The notes under the pieces: model-generated | What the model was told of the DNA's origin: nothing | Seen by the model: the letters and a program-made list of their open reading frames with translations, nothing else | Databases searched by the model: none | From: JBCCGE01 sp039029455 | GTDB taxonomy: Bacteria > Pseudomonadota > Gammaproteobacteria > Arenicellales > Poriferihabitantaceae | DNA: 13,793 bases | Direction: 5' to 3' | Assembly (NCBI GenBank): GCA_039029455.1 | Contig: JBCCGE010000085.1 | Coordinates: 1-13,793 of the forward strand | Program-made: the position numbers and the translations under genes | Part shown: piece after piece, positions 6,647-13,514 of the stretch | Layout: the number at the start of each line of letters is the position of its first letter | Numbering within the stretch: position 1 is the first letter of the stretch

Positions 6647-7351
6647 ATGAAAATCTTCAAATTATCTGTCTCGCTCACGGCTGTTGGGGCGCTCTTCCTC
6701 GTTTCTCAACCCCTTTTCGCACAGAGTGATGCGCTGGACACAGAATAGAAGCGCTACAGCTACGCCGTGGGCAGCAAGATTGCGGCTCAACTTGTGCAGC
6801 AATTTGGCCGGCAGGGCAGCGGTATCGACTTTAGCTACCTGCGGCAGGGGCTTAACGATGTGCTTTCTGGCACGACGCCAAAAATGACAGATGAAGAAGC
6901 TGATCTCGCAATCGAGCAGAAGCGCTCTGCTGATCAGGCTGCCGTTGTTGCAGCCGCGAGCGAACGTGATGAGGCGGGTGCAAAATTTCGTGGCGACTAC
7001 GAAAACGGTGAAGGCGTGCAGAAAACCGAGAGCGGCATGCTTTATACCGTGATGAACAGCGGTGCCGGAGACGCGATGCCGACGGCGACGGATACGGTCG
7101 TGGTTCACTATCAGGGCACTTTAATCGACGGTACCGTATTCGACAGTTCGTATTCCCGCGGTGAACCGGCGACATTTCCACTCAGCGGGATCATCCCGGG
7201 TTGGCAGGAAATACTGCAGCTGATGCGGGCCGGAGACAAATGGGAAGTCGTGATTCCTCCTCAACTGGCCTATGGAGAGAGGGGTGCTGGCGCGTCTATC
7301 GGACCCAATGAAACGCTCGTATTTGAAATTGAACTGCTGGAAATCAAGTAG
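6647..7351 (+). pseudogene. FkpA/Mip-type FKBP peptidyl-prolyl isomerase interrupted by an in-frame TAG
   Basis: The frame from ATG 6647 encodes a secreted FKBP-type prolyl isomerase. Residues 1-25 are a type I signal peptide ending LFA, then QSDALDTE, then a TAG codon at 6746-6748 (codon 34). The same frame continues without further stops: an N-terminal helical dimerisation domain starting KRYSYAVGSK, then the FKBP domain from about 130, with VVVHYQGTLIDGTVFDSSYSR, IIPGWQEILQLM, VVIPPQLAYGERG and the terminal TLVFEIELLEIK. Everything else matches FkpA/Mip, so a single base is at fault; CAG (Gln) to TAG is the simplest origin. AGGA lies seven bases before the ATG. Possibilities: sequencing error, true nonsense mutation, readthrough, or a reinitiated form from GTG 6767 lacking the signal peptide. 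TAG is the ordinary stop of five or more neighbouring genes, so general recoding is unlikely. Confidence 0.85.
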
Positions 7352-7491
7352 CGGGGTGTTGTTCAGAAGGGGAGCCGGATTTTTTGAACAAATTTCAATA
7401 TAGCCTATTTAAAACAATAAGATAGATATATTTTTACCCTGTTGATTGTATTCAGGCTGGATTCATGCGTTCTCAGTTAAAACTGCCATAC

Positions 7492-7508
7492 CGTTACGTG
7501 GTGTAACG
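7492..7508. promoter_or_regulatory. Short inverted repeat, candidate operator upstream of the glycine-zipper gene
   Basis: CGTTAC and GTAACG form a perfect six-base inverted repeat around the spacer GTGGT, 33 bases before the ATG at 7541. The position suits a regulator site, but no family is recognised. A PhoP-type direct repeat was looked for in this region and not found. Confidence 0.25.
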
Positions 7509-7540
7509 TTTGTTTGTCTACTTTGTATGGGGGATTTACC

Positions 7541-8083
7541 ATGAGATTTTTCAAACCTGAAGTGAAATCGTTTAAGCATGCCGGTGTTGTTGCCGGTCTG
7601 GGTTGTGCGCTGGTGATGGCATCAGGCAGTGCACTTGGCGCAAGTTCGGTCACAGAAGCACCGGTAATCAGCGCCTATCCGGTGTATGAAACAGTTCGAA
7701 TAAACACGCCTTATGAGCGTTGCTGGGATGAAGCCGTTCAAGTGCAGTCGAGGGCAAGCCAGTCCCGAACACCTGAGATTCTTGGCGCCATCGTGGGGGC
7801 AGCGGTCGGACGGAATTTTGGCAGTGGTCGGGGACAGGATGTAGCCACCGTTGCGGGCGCAGTGCTCGGCGGTTCAATTGGTCGTGATGTCAAACATCGA
7901 CGATCAGGTTCACGAACTGTCTATCAAAAGCGATGTGAAACCGTTGATAACTACAAGTCGGAAGAGCGACTTCAGGGATACGACGTGACCTATCAGTACA
8001 ATGGTGACACGTACACAACGTTTACCGATCACGATCCGGGCGAAACGATCAAAGTCAGCGTTAACGTCGTTCCGGTTGAGTAA
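7541..8083 (+). CDS. Secreted glycine-zipper 2TM-domain protein
   Basis: A 180-residue envelope protein. Residues 1-34 look like a signal peptide with a long basic n-region and a cleavage site near ALGA. Residues 79-114 form a glycine-zipper pair (ILGAIVGAAVGRNFG then VATVAGAVLGGSIG), the arrangement of the Rickettsia 17-kDa antigen/glycine-zipper 2TM family. Cys61 (ERCWDE) and Cys131 (QKRCETV) flank the zipper and could form a disulfide. The C-terminal part ends with the family-like YDVTYQYNGDTYTT and a strand-rich tail. The LGC at 20-22 is not a lipobox. ATG 7541 follows a GGGGGAT ribosome binding site, so it is preferred to the TTG at 7514. It lies 65 bases upstream of the PepSY-like gene with no terminator between, so cotranscription is possible. 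The function of such proteins is poorly defined. Confidence 0.85.
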   Translation: MRFFKPEVKSFKHAGVVAGLGCALVMASGSALGASSVTEAPVISAYPVYETVRINTPYERCWDEAVQVQSRASQSRTPEILGAIVGAAVGRNFGSGRGQDVATVAGAVLGGSIGRDVKHRRSGSRTVYQKRCETVDNYKSEERLQGYDVTYQYNGDTYTTFTDHDPGETIKVSVNVVPVE

Positions 8084-8148
8084 CTGACTCGGATCTTTCT
8101 CACGAGGGTATCGAAATCTCCTGGCAGCCCCAAAATACCTGCCGGCGA

Positions 8149-8424
8149 TTGTCGAGTCGCCTGATAACCCCGCTACTGGCGCTTTCGCTGGTTGCGGGGT
8201 CTTCTGCGTTTGCTCTGAATGCAGATGACTCAAAGGTTAAAGCCGTCAGTATTGAAGAGGTCGCGAATCTGATTCGCAAGCGCAAGCAGTGGAAAATTCT
8301 CGACGCAAAGCCGAAACAGGCCTCGCAGGGCAACTACTTTCGGTTCAAGTTGCTGGGTAACAATGGTAAAGTAAAAATTATCAACATCGATCCCAAAAAA
8401 CCCAACCTGAGGTCACTAGAATAA
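8149..8424 (+). CDS. Small secreted PepSY-like protein
   Basis: A 91-residue product directly upstream of a PhoPQ-like pair. Residues 1-22 are a clear signal peptide (Arg4, hydrophobic core, SSAFA cleavage site). The mature part, VSIEEVANLIRKRKQWKILDAKP followed by NYFRFKLLGNNGKVKIINID, has the helix plus strand-strand pattern of single PepSY domains, which are often found as small periplasmic proteins beside two-component systems and can act as inhibitors or modulators. The family call is by pattern only. The start is the weak point: the only conventional start is TTG 8149, without a Shine-Dalgarno sequence. A GAGGG at 8104-8108 precedes in-frame ATC codons but no ATG, GTG or TTG. The stop overlaps the response regulator start (TAATG), which strongly supports the gene being real and coupled. 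Confidence 0.72.
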   Translation: MSSRLITPLLALSLVAGSSAFALNADDSKVKAVSIEEVANLIRKRKQWKILDAKPKQASQGNYFRFKLLGNNGKVKIINIDPKKPNLRSLE

Positions 8425-9098
8425 TGAGACTGCTGATTGTTGAGGACGAATCGGCGCTCCGGTCCCAGCTCACTGAACGATTCAGAAAAAACGGATTCGC
8501 CGTAGATGAAGCCAGAGACGGAGAGGAGGGGCTGTATTTCGGCAAGGAATACCCGGTTGATATCGCCGTTATCGATTTGGGCTTGCCCAAAATTGGTGGA
8601 ATAGAAGTGATCCGCCAGCTGCGGGAGTCTGGCGTCAATTACCCGATACTCATTCTCACGGCGAGATCGCGCTGGCAGGAGAAAGTTGAAGGACTTGAAG
8701 CCGGTGCTGACGACTATCTTGCTAAACCGTTCCACTTTGAAGAGTTACAGGCGCGGGTATCCGCCTTGATTCGACGTTCCGCGGGGCAGTCAAACCCGGT
8801 ACTCGAGAATGGCCCCATTGCCCTGGACACCCGCACCCAGGATGTCACTGTATCTGGACAGCCTTTGGATCTTACGGCGTTCGAATATCGATTGCTGTAC
8901 TACCTGATGCTAAATGTCGGAAAGGTGGTTTCGAAGATGGAATTGACCGAACACCTCTATGATGAAGACGCGGATAGGGACAGCAATGTAATCGAAGTGT
9001 TTATCGGCAGGCTGCGGAAGAAAATTGATCCGGAAGGCGCAGTAAATCCGATTGAAACGCTTCGGGGTCGGGGCTATCGTTTCACCGCCATAGATTGA
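8424..9098 (+). CDS. PhoP-like response regulator, OmpR family
   Basis: A 224-residue transcription factor. The receiver domain spans residues 1-115 with the acidic pocket at Glu7-Asp8, phosphoacceptor Asp51 (VIDLGLPKIGG), Thr79 and Lys101 (KPF). The winged-helix DNA-binding domain spans about 125-223 and contains LDLTAFEYRLLYYLM, NVIEVFIGRLRKKI and the terminal RGRGYRF. It resembles PhoP in length and in the GLPKIGGIEVIRQLR block, and its partner is clearly PhoQ-like. The start overlaps the PepSY-like stop by one base and its TGA overlaps the kinase TTG, so three genes are translationally linked. What signal it answers to is not visible; PhoP proteins elsewhere respond to low divalent cations, acid or cationic peptides. 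An orthologous gene name is not assigned because other PhoP-like regulators exist. Confidence 0.93.
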   Translation: MRLLIVEDESALRSQLTERFRKNGFAVDEARDGEEGLYFGKEYPVDIAVIDLGLPKIGGIEVIRQLRESGVNYPILILTARSRWQEKVEGLEAGADDYLAKPFHFEELQARVSALIRRSAGQSNPVLENGPIALDTRTQDVTVSGQPLDLTAFEYRLLYYLMLNVGKVVSKMELTEHLYDEDADRDSNVIEVFIGRLRKKIDPEGAVNPIETLRGRGYRFTAID

Positions 9099-10462
9099 CC
9101 ACTCTTTCACTCCGACACCGGCTGCTTCTTGCGGCTACAATCACTGTTACTGCATTTCTTGGGCTTGCCGGATTCGCGCTCGATAAGGCATTTATCAGCA
9201 GCGCCAAGGAGTCTCTCAGGCATGAACTTAAAGCTCAGGTTATTGCACTTCTGACGGCGATTGAAGTGGAACCGGATGGTTCACTTCTGGTACCGGCCGA
9301 GTTACCGGAAAGCAGGTTGTTCAATATGCAGTCCGGGCTGTACGCCACAATCCTCAAATCCGACGGCAGCCAAAGCTGGACGTCGCGATCAGCAATGGGA
9401 ATCGATCTGGGATTCCTGCAGCCCTTGCAGCCCGGTCGGGAGCAGTTTGAACAGATGTCGCAAGGACTGCAGGGGCCTTTCTATTTTGGCTTTGGAGTCA
9501 GCTGGGAGCTGGAAGGAAACGAAGTATTTGAGCTGACGTTGATACTGGTCGAAGACAGCGACCGGATGGCACAATTTGTCGGATCCTATCGACGCGATCT
9601 TTTCCTTTGGCTCGGGCTTGCAGGCGTACTGTTGCTAATTATGCAGCTGGTAACGTTGCGCTGGGGATTGACCCCTCTGGCGAGAGTGTCCCGCGAAATA
9701 GACAAGATAGAACACGGCCAGCAGGAAAAAATAGAAGGACGATATCCGGGAGAGATTGCCCAGCTTAGCAGTAGGATCAATATTTTTATTGAAAACGAAA
9801 GAAAAAACCTTGAACGCTACAGAAACACTCTGGGAGATCTGGCGCACAGTTTAAAAACCCCCCTAGCTGTAATAAAGGGGCTCGACGACACCAGTAAAGA
9901 AAAAGATCAGACACTGCTGGTCGAACACGTAGACCGCATGAGCCAGATAATCGACTACCAGTTAAAGCGGGCCGCATCTTCACAGTTTTCGATCATGCAC
10001 ACGGCTGTGGACGTCAACGAGGTCCTGAGGAAAATTGATCTGACTCTGAAAAAGGTTTACGCAGAAAAATCGGTTGCCGTGCAGTGGGAACTGGAGGACA
10101 AAGCGGAATTCTTCGGGGACTCGGGAGATCTTTTCGAGTTTCTCGGCAACATTTTCGAAAATGCCTATAAGTTTTGTAATGAAAAAATCCACGTGCAGAC
10201 CCGGCGCTTCGGAGATGCGCAATGCGTTCACTGCGGGCTGGAGATACGCATCGAAGACGATGGCGCGGGTATCAGTAGCGATCTTAAAGATGCCGTGTTT
10301 AAGCGCGGAGCAAGAATCGACCAACAGATCCCCGGACAGGGTATCGGGCTTGCGGTCGCACAGGAGGTCGTCAGTCGTTACGAGGGCAGTCTGACCACAG
10401 AGAAAAGTCGGTTTGGTGGTGCTGCACTTGTTGTGACTATTCCACCTTCGGTGCCGGTATGA
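9095..10462 (+). CDS. PhoQ-like sensor histidine kinase
   Basis: A 455-residue inner-membrane kinase. TM1 lies at about 9-29, a periplasmic sensor at about 31-165, TM2 at about 168-187, then a HAMP-like linker. The dimerisation helix carries His251 in LGDLAHSLKTPLAVI, the hallmark HSLKTPLAV box of PhoQ. The ATPase domain has the N box ENAYKFC (355-361), DDGAGIS (388-394) and GQGIGLAVAQEV (414-425). The terminal 120 residues read almost like E. coli PhoQ. The periplasmic domain is divergent and lacks the Asp/Glu cluster known in enteric PhoQ. The start TTG at 9095 overlaps the regulator stop (TTGA); no Shine-Dalgarno sequence is seen, so translation probably depends on coupling. It pairs with the regulator at 8424. 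Confidence 0.92.
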   Translation: MTTLSLRHRLLLAATITVTAFLGLAGFALDKAFISSAKESLRHELKAQVIALLTAIEVEPDGSLLVPAELPESRLFNMQSGLYATILKSDGSQSWTSRSAMGIDLGFLQPLQPGREQFEQMSQGLQGPFYFGFGVSWELEGNEVFELTLILVEDSDRMAQFVGSYRRDLFLWLGLAGVLLLIMQLVTLRWGLTPLARVSREIDKIEHGQQEKIEGRYPGEIAQLSSRINIFIENERKNLERYRNTLGDLAHSLKTPLAVIKGLDDTSKEKDQTLLVEHVDRMSQIIDYQLKRAASSQFSIMHTAVDVNEVLRKIDLTLKKVYAEKSVAVQWELEDKAEFFGDSGDLFEFLGNIFENAYKFCNEKIHVQTRRFGDAQCVHCGLEIRIEDDGAGISSDLKDAVFKRGARIDQQIPGQGIGLAVAQEVVSRYEGSLTTEKSRFGGAALVVTIPPSVPV

Positions 10463-10497
10463 TCTGGTTCCTCGCTCGTTAGCGCACAAAAACCAGA
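10463..10497. terminator. Weak two-tier hairpin between convergent genes
   Basis: TCTGGTT (10463-10469) pairs with AACCAGA (10491-10497), with an inner CGCT/AGCG hairpin at 10473-10484. It lies at the junction of the convergent kinase and phosphatase genes and overlaps the latter's last codons. There is no following T-tract, so its role as a bidirectional terminator is uncertain. Confidence 0.25.
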
Positions 10498-11198
10498 GCT
10501 ACAGACACGTTGTCGGGTGCGCCCGCATCCAATGCAGCGTGGATCAGTGTTTCGATGCAGTTCTCCGGATCATTGGCCCTTAAAGACAATATTGTCGCAA
10601 TATCGTGATCTCTGACAACGCCGCATAAACCATCAGAGCACAACAGGTATATTTCGTTCTTTTCTGGTGTCAGGTTCAGAAAATCGGGCAGACAGCTGGC
10701 TTCGATTCCAAGCGCTTTCTTCAGTACGTGATGTGCGTAAGCGGGCACATGCTGGTTTGAGTTTTCCTGCAGCATGTCAGCTGCCAGAGTGTGATCAATA
10801 GTAACCTGGGCAAGCTCACCTTTGGCAAAGCGATAGAGCCGAGAATCTCCGATATGTCCGACGTGAATTGACTTTTGATGAAAAGTCGCGGCGAGCAGGG
10901 TGGTCCCCATTCCTTCGCAATGGGCGAGTTGATGTGAGTTTGCATAGACTTCACTGTTTGCCAGTGAAAACGCTTCCGGCATGAAATCGGCGGATCCGTC
11001 TTCACCGAGCATATCGCTTATCAGATACTGTTCTTCGAAGAAATTACACAGTGTGTTCACCGCCATGGAACTTGCGACATCCCCGGCTTTGTGACCACCC
11101 ATCCCATCGGCCACGACCGCCAGATTGATCGATGGAACTATACGCAGGCTGTCCTCGTTCGCAGGACGCACGTTACCGGTATCCGTGGCAGCCACCAT
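10479..11198 (-). CDS. PP2C-family (PPM) serine/threonine protein phosphatase
   Basis: A metal-dependent cytoplasmic protein phosphatase that would remove phosphate from Ser/Thr residues. From the ATG at 11198 it has 239 residues with all PPM metal-site motifs: RPANEDS (Glu15, Asp16), VADGMGGHKAGD (29-40), HIGDSRLYR (115-123), LCSDGLCG (186-193) and GAPDNVSVALV (226-236). It has no membrane or sensor domain, so it resembles the stand-alone Stp/PrpC type. The N-terminus looks about six residues short of the first strand. The open frame continues upstream without ATG, GTG or TTG, but a CTG at 11216 lies seven bases after GAGGG and would restore that strand. No Ser/Thr kinase gene is adjacent. 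It lies 62 bases downstream of dapD on the same strand and may be cotranscribed. Confidence 0.93.
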   Translation of the reverse strand: MVAATDTGNVRPANEDSLRIVPSINLAVVADGMGGHKAGDVASSMAVNTLCNFFEEQYLISDMLGEDGSADFMPEAFSLANSEVYANSHQLAHCEGMGTTLLAATFHQKSIHVGHIGDSRLYRFAKGELAQVTIDHTLAADMLQENSNQHVPAYAHHVLKKALGIEASCLPDFLNLTPEKNEIYLLCSDGLCGVVRDHDIATILSLRANDPENCIETLIHAALDAGAPDNVSVALVFVR

Positions 11199-11260
11199 TT
11201 CAAACTGAAGTGTCAGTGTCCTACCCTCTGAGTATTGTTGTCCGCGGTCATATCGTGAAA

Positions 11261-12082
11261 TTAGATTGCCCGCAACAGTTCGTTGATGCCAACCTTGGCC
11301 CGAGTTTTCTCGTCAACGGTTTTGACGATGACCGCACAATACAGACTGTGGCTGGCGTCGGCTGAAGGAATGGATCCGGAAACCACTACTGATCCTGGCG
11401 GAACTTTACCGTAAGTGATTGCTCCCGTCGATCGATCCAAAATACGGGTACTCTGCCCAATGTAGACACCCATAGAGATAACTGACCCCTCGCCGACGAT
11501 TACACCCTCTACAATTTCACTCCTGGCGCCAATAAAACAGTTGTCTTCAATAATGGTCGGTGAAGCCTGCAATGGCTCAAGCACACCACCAATACCCACT
11601 CCCCCTGACAAATGGACGTTTTTTCCGATTTGAGCACACGAACCGACGGTTGCCCATGTGTCGACCATAGTACCTTCATCGACATAGGCACCGATGTTGC
11701 AGTAACTGGGCATCAGCACAACATTTGCTCCGACATAAACTCCGCGCCTTACGATCGCCGATGGAACCACCCTGAATCCGCTCGCGTCAAAATCGTCGTG
11801 GCTGTAATTGGAAAACTTTAACGGCACCTTGTCGAAATACTTGATCGACCCGGCTTCGAGAACTTCATTACGCTCAATGCGAAAAGAGAGCAAAACCGCC
11901 ATTTTGAGCCATTCATTGACTTGCCAGCCGTCTTCGGAGGGTTCTGCAACCCGGTTCTCACCGCGGTCAAGGAGACCGATGCAGGTCTCTATCGCGTCTT
12001 TGGTTTCGGTTGGCACATTGTCTGGCGTCAAGTCAGCCCGGGCGTCCCAGGCTTTCAAAATCAATGATTTGAGGTCTTGCAT
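11261..12082 (-). CDS. dapD: 2,3,4,5-tetrahydropyridine-2,6-dicarboxylate N-succinyltransferase
   Basis: Transfers succinyl from succinyl-CoA to tetrahydrodipicolinate in the succinylase branch of the diaminopimelate/lysine pathway, feeding peptidoglycan. The 273-residue length is nearly the 274 of E. coli DapD. Residues 1-95 form the N-terminal helical domain; about 105-240 are hexapeptide repeats of a left-handed beta-helix (GVYVGANVVLMPS, NIGAYVDEGTMVDTW, CFIGARSEIVEGVIVGEG); a short C-terminal domain follows. Asp141 (VDTWATVGS) and Glu189 (GARSEIVEG) sit at the positions reported as catalytic in DapD homologues. The enzyme is a cytoplasmic trimer. The ATG at 12082 has no strong Shine-Dalgarno sequence. 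A promoter candidate lies 36 bases upstream. The downstream partner is the PP2C phosphatase, an unusual neighbour with no obvious pathway link. Confidence 0.98.
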   Translation of the reverse strand: MQDLKSLILKAWDARADLTPDNVPTETKDAIETCIGLLDRGENRVAEPSEDGWQVNEWLKMAVLLSFRIERNEVLEAGSIKYFDKVPLKFSNYSHDDFDASGFRVVPSAIVRRGVYVGANVVLMPSYCNIGAYVDEGTMVDTWATVGSCAQIGKNVHLSGGVGIGGVLEPLQASPTIIEDNCFIGARSEIVEGVIVGEGSVISMGVYIGQSTRILDRSTGAITYGKVPPGSVVVSGSIPSADASHSLYCAVIVKTVDEKTRAKVGINELLRAI

Positions 12083-12446
12083 ATCTAGTGTAGAACGGAT
12101 ACTCGGGATGGGGCCGGATTATACATCTGCGCCAACAGTCTAATAAACACATCCTGATCCGTTCAGATATTTTGAAATCGATTCCTAAATCCGGTATTCT
12201 CCTGCGCCCGGATCACGAATCCATACCCGTTTTTTCAGTCTCCGAGTCTGCCTGCCGTCGGACATTCAGAAGACTGCCGCGAGAACCAACGCGCATCCCG
12301 ATTTACCGGCCAGGCCGAAATCTTTCTGGGATGGTGGTTCACGGCGGCTACACGCTGGGTTTTCGATGATCGGGGACGTGAGCGCGAAATAAATATCACA
12401 TAAGCGCTAAACGAGATGATAAACAGTAGCTGGACCCGATTTTGGT
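12083..12446. other. Intergenic region without a convincing gene
   Basis: This 364-base divergent stretch separates dapD and the M23 gene. It holds the dapD promoter candidate near its left end. A plus-strand frame open from 12176 to 12403 has no ATG, GTG or TTG, although its last third (around GWWFTAATRWVFDDRG) looks protein-like. Another frame, 12172-12369, starts with TTG and is not recognisable. No hairpin with a T-tract, tRNA or repeat was found by eye. Confidence 0.6.
12118..12146 (-). promoter_or_regulatory. Candidate dapD promoter
   Basis: On the minus strand a perfect TATAAT (12118-12123) lies 17 bases downstream of TTATTA (12141-12146), a three-of-six match to the -35 consensus. 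Transcription would start near 12111, leaving a leader of about 29 bases to the dapD ATG. Confidence 0.5.
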
Positions 12447-13514
12447 ATGAAAGATTATTACGCGATCACGGTTTCCGACCTGTCCGGGTCAAAACACTAC
12501 ACTGTCCGCAAAACTGTTAAGAAATGGCTGTTTACATTCGCGGTGTTGTTGACCGGTGTGATGGCCGGTTCGTTCGGTATGAATTACCTTCAGTATACCG
12601 AGGTCGGCTCTCTCGAGATTGAGAATCAGGTTCTTGGTCAGAAACTCGATAATCAGACGGATCGAAGTCAGGAACTGCTGGGGAATCTGGATGAGAAGAA
12701 GTCCCAGATTACCCTGATCAGTACCGAACTCATCGAAATTGAGAAAAACAGTGGCGTAGACACCGCTGATCAGGAAGTTCCACTGCATCAGCGTATACGG
12801 GCAATTGGGACGTTTTATACCGAGAAAGAAGAAGCGTACACCGAGATTGGATCCAGAGTTGAGCAGATCGAGGGGATGATTGGCCTCGACAAGGTCAGCG
12901 AGAAATTACCTCATGCCGATGATCCCGATCTAGGCCGGCGGGTTGAAATTGCCTCCCTTAATGCAAGCCAGATGAGGGTACTGCACGATAGTATACCCAA
13001 CGGCTTTCCGACGGATACCCACGTCATTACCAGTCGATTCGGTAACCGAATTCATCCTATCAGCAAAATCAGAAGCTTTCACAAAGGCGTCGACATTCGT
13101 GCAAAAAATCATAACCCTGTGTTCTCGACCGCCGACGGTGTAGTCAGAGACGCAAGTTTTTCGGACCTCAGCGGGAACCGTATTGTTGTCCAGCACAATT
13201 TTGGGTTTGAAACCCGTTATTCACATTTACACAAAATGCATGTCAAACGCGGTGACGTAGTCCATAGAGGTGATTTGCTCGGCCAGGCAGGGAACACTGG
13301 CCTCAGCGATGCACCGCACCTGCACTACGAAATTCGCTATCTTGGCAAAGCAATAGATCCGGTCGATTTCCTTGGTTGGGAATTCGGCTCCGATTCTCTT
13401 TTTTCACAAGTCAGGGGAATAGAATGGCCATCTTTAATAAGTCTGATCAACAAGCAGATTACTCATCAAACGTTACAACTATCGCAGCTGGATCAAAGTT
13501 CGCAGGAACCCTAG
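12447..13514 (+). CDS. Membrane-anchored M23 family metallopeptidase (LytM-type)
   Basis: A 355-residue peptidoglycan endopeptidase, expected to cut cell-wall cross-links in the periplasm. The short cytoplasmic N-terminus (about 1-26) carries ITVSDLSGSKHYTV, a segment that recurs in M23 proteins encoded beside bactofilins as far as I recall. A single TM segment spans about 27-45, then a coiled coil (about 52-100) and a second helical stretch to about 180. The M23 domain spans about 190-312 with all zinc and catalytic residues: His212 and Asp216 (FHKGVDI), His260 (YSHLH), and His291 and His293 (HLHYE). It should therefore be active, unlike degenerate LytM factors such as EnvC. The ATG at 12447 has only a poor ribosome binding site. 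Its last 30 codons overlap the bactofilin gene in another frame, marking a joint cell-shape module. Confidence 0.94.
   Translation: MKDYYAITVSDLSGSKHYTVRKTVKKWLFTFAVLLTGVMAGSFGMNYLQYTEVGSLEIENQVLGQKLDNQTDRSQELLGNLDEKKSQITLISTELIEIEKNSGVDTADQEVPLHQRIRAIGTFYTEKEEAYTEIGSRVEQIEGMIGLDKVSEKLPHADDPDLGRRVEIASLNASQMRVLHDSIPNGFPTDTHVITSRFGNRIHPISKIRSFHKGVDIRAKNHNPVFSTADGVVRDASFSDLSGNRIVVQHNFGFETRYSHLHKMHVKRGDVVHRGDLLGQAGNTGLSDAPHLHYEIRYLGKAIDPVDFLGWEFGSDSLFSQVRGIEWPSLISLINKQITHQTLQLSQLDQSSQEP

Noticed and set aside
6746..6748. Genome-wide reassignment of TAG as an explanation for the FKBP interruption
   Set aside because: At least five genes in the window end normally at TAG at the expected family length, for example rpsR and radA.
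7359..7391. TTGTTCA / TGAACAA inverted repeat after the FKBP gene as a terminator
   Set aside because: The stem is A+T-rich with a 19-base loop and its T-run lies within the loop, not after the stem. It is not a convincing intrinsic terminator.
7514..7540. Upstream TTG start for the glycine-zipper protein
   Set aside because: ATG 7541 has a strong G-rich ribosome binding site and begins a normal signal peptide.
7598..7606. LGC in the glycine-zipper protein as a lipobox
   Set aside because: The -3 residue is Gly rather than Leu or similar, and the hydrophobic core continues past the Cys; a type I cleavage site near residue 34 fits better.
12172..12369. 65-codon open frame starting with TTG
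   Set aside because: No ribosome binding site, no recognisable domain, unusual Arg/Pro-rich composition, and a competing open frame over the same bases.
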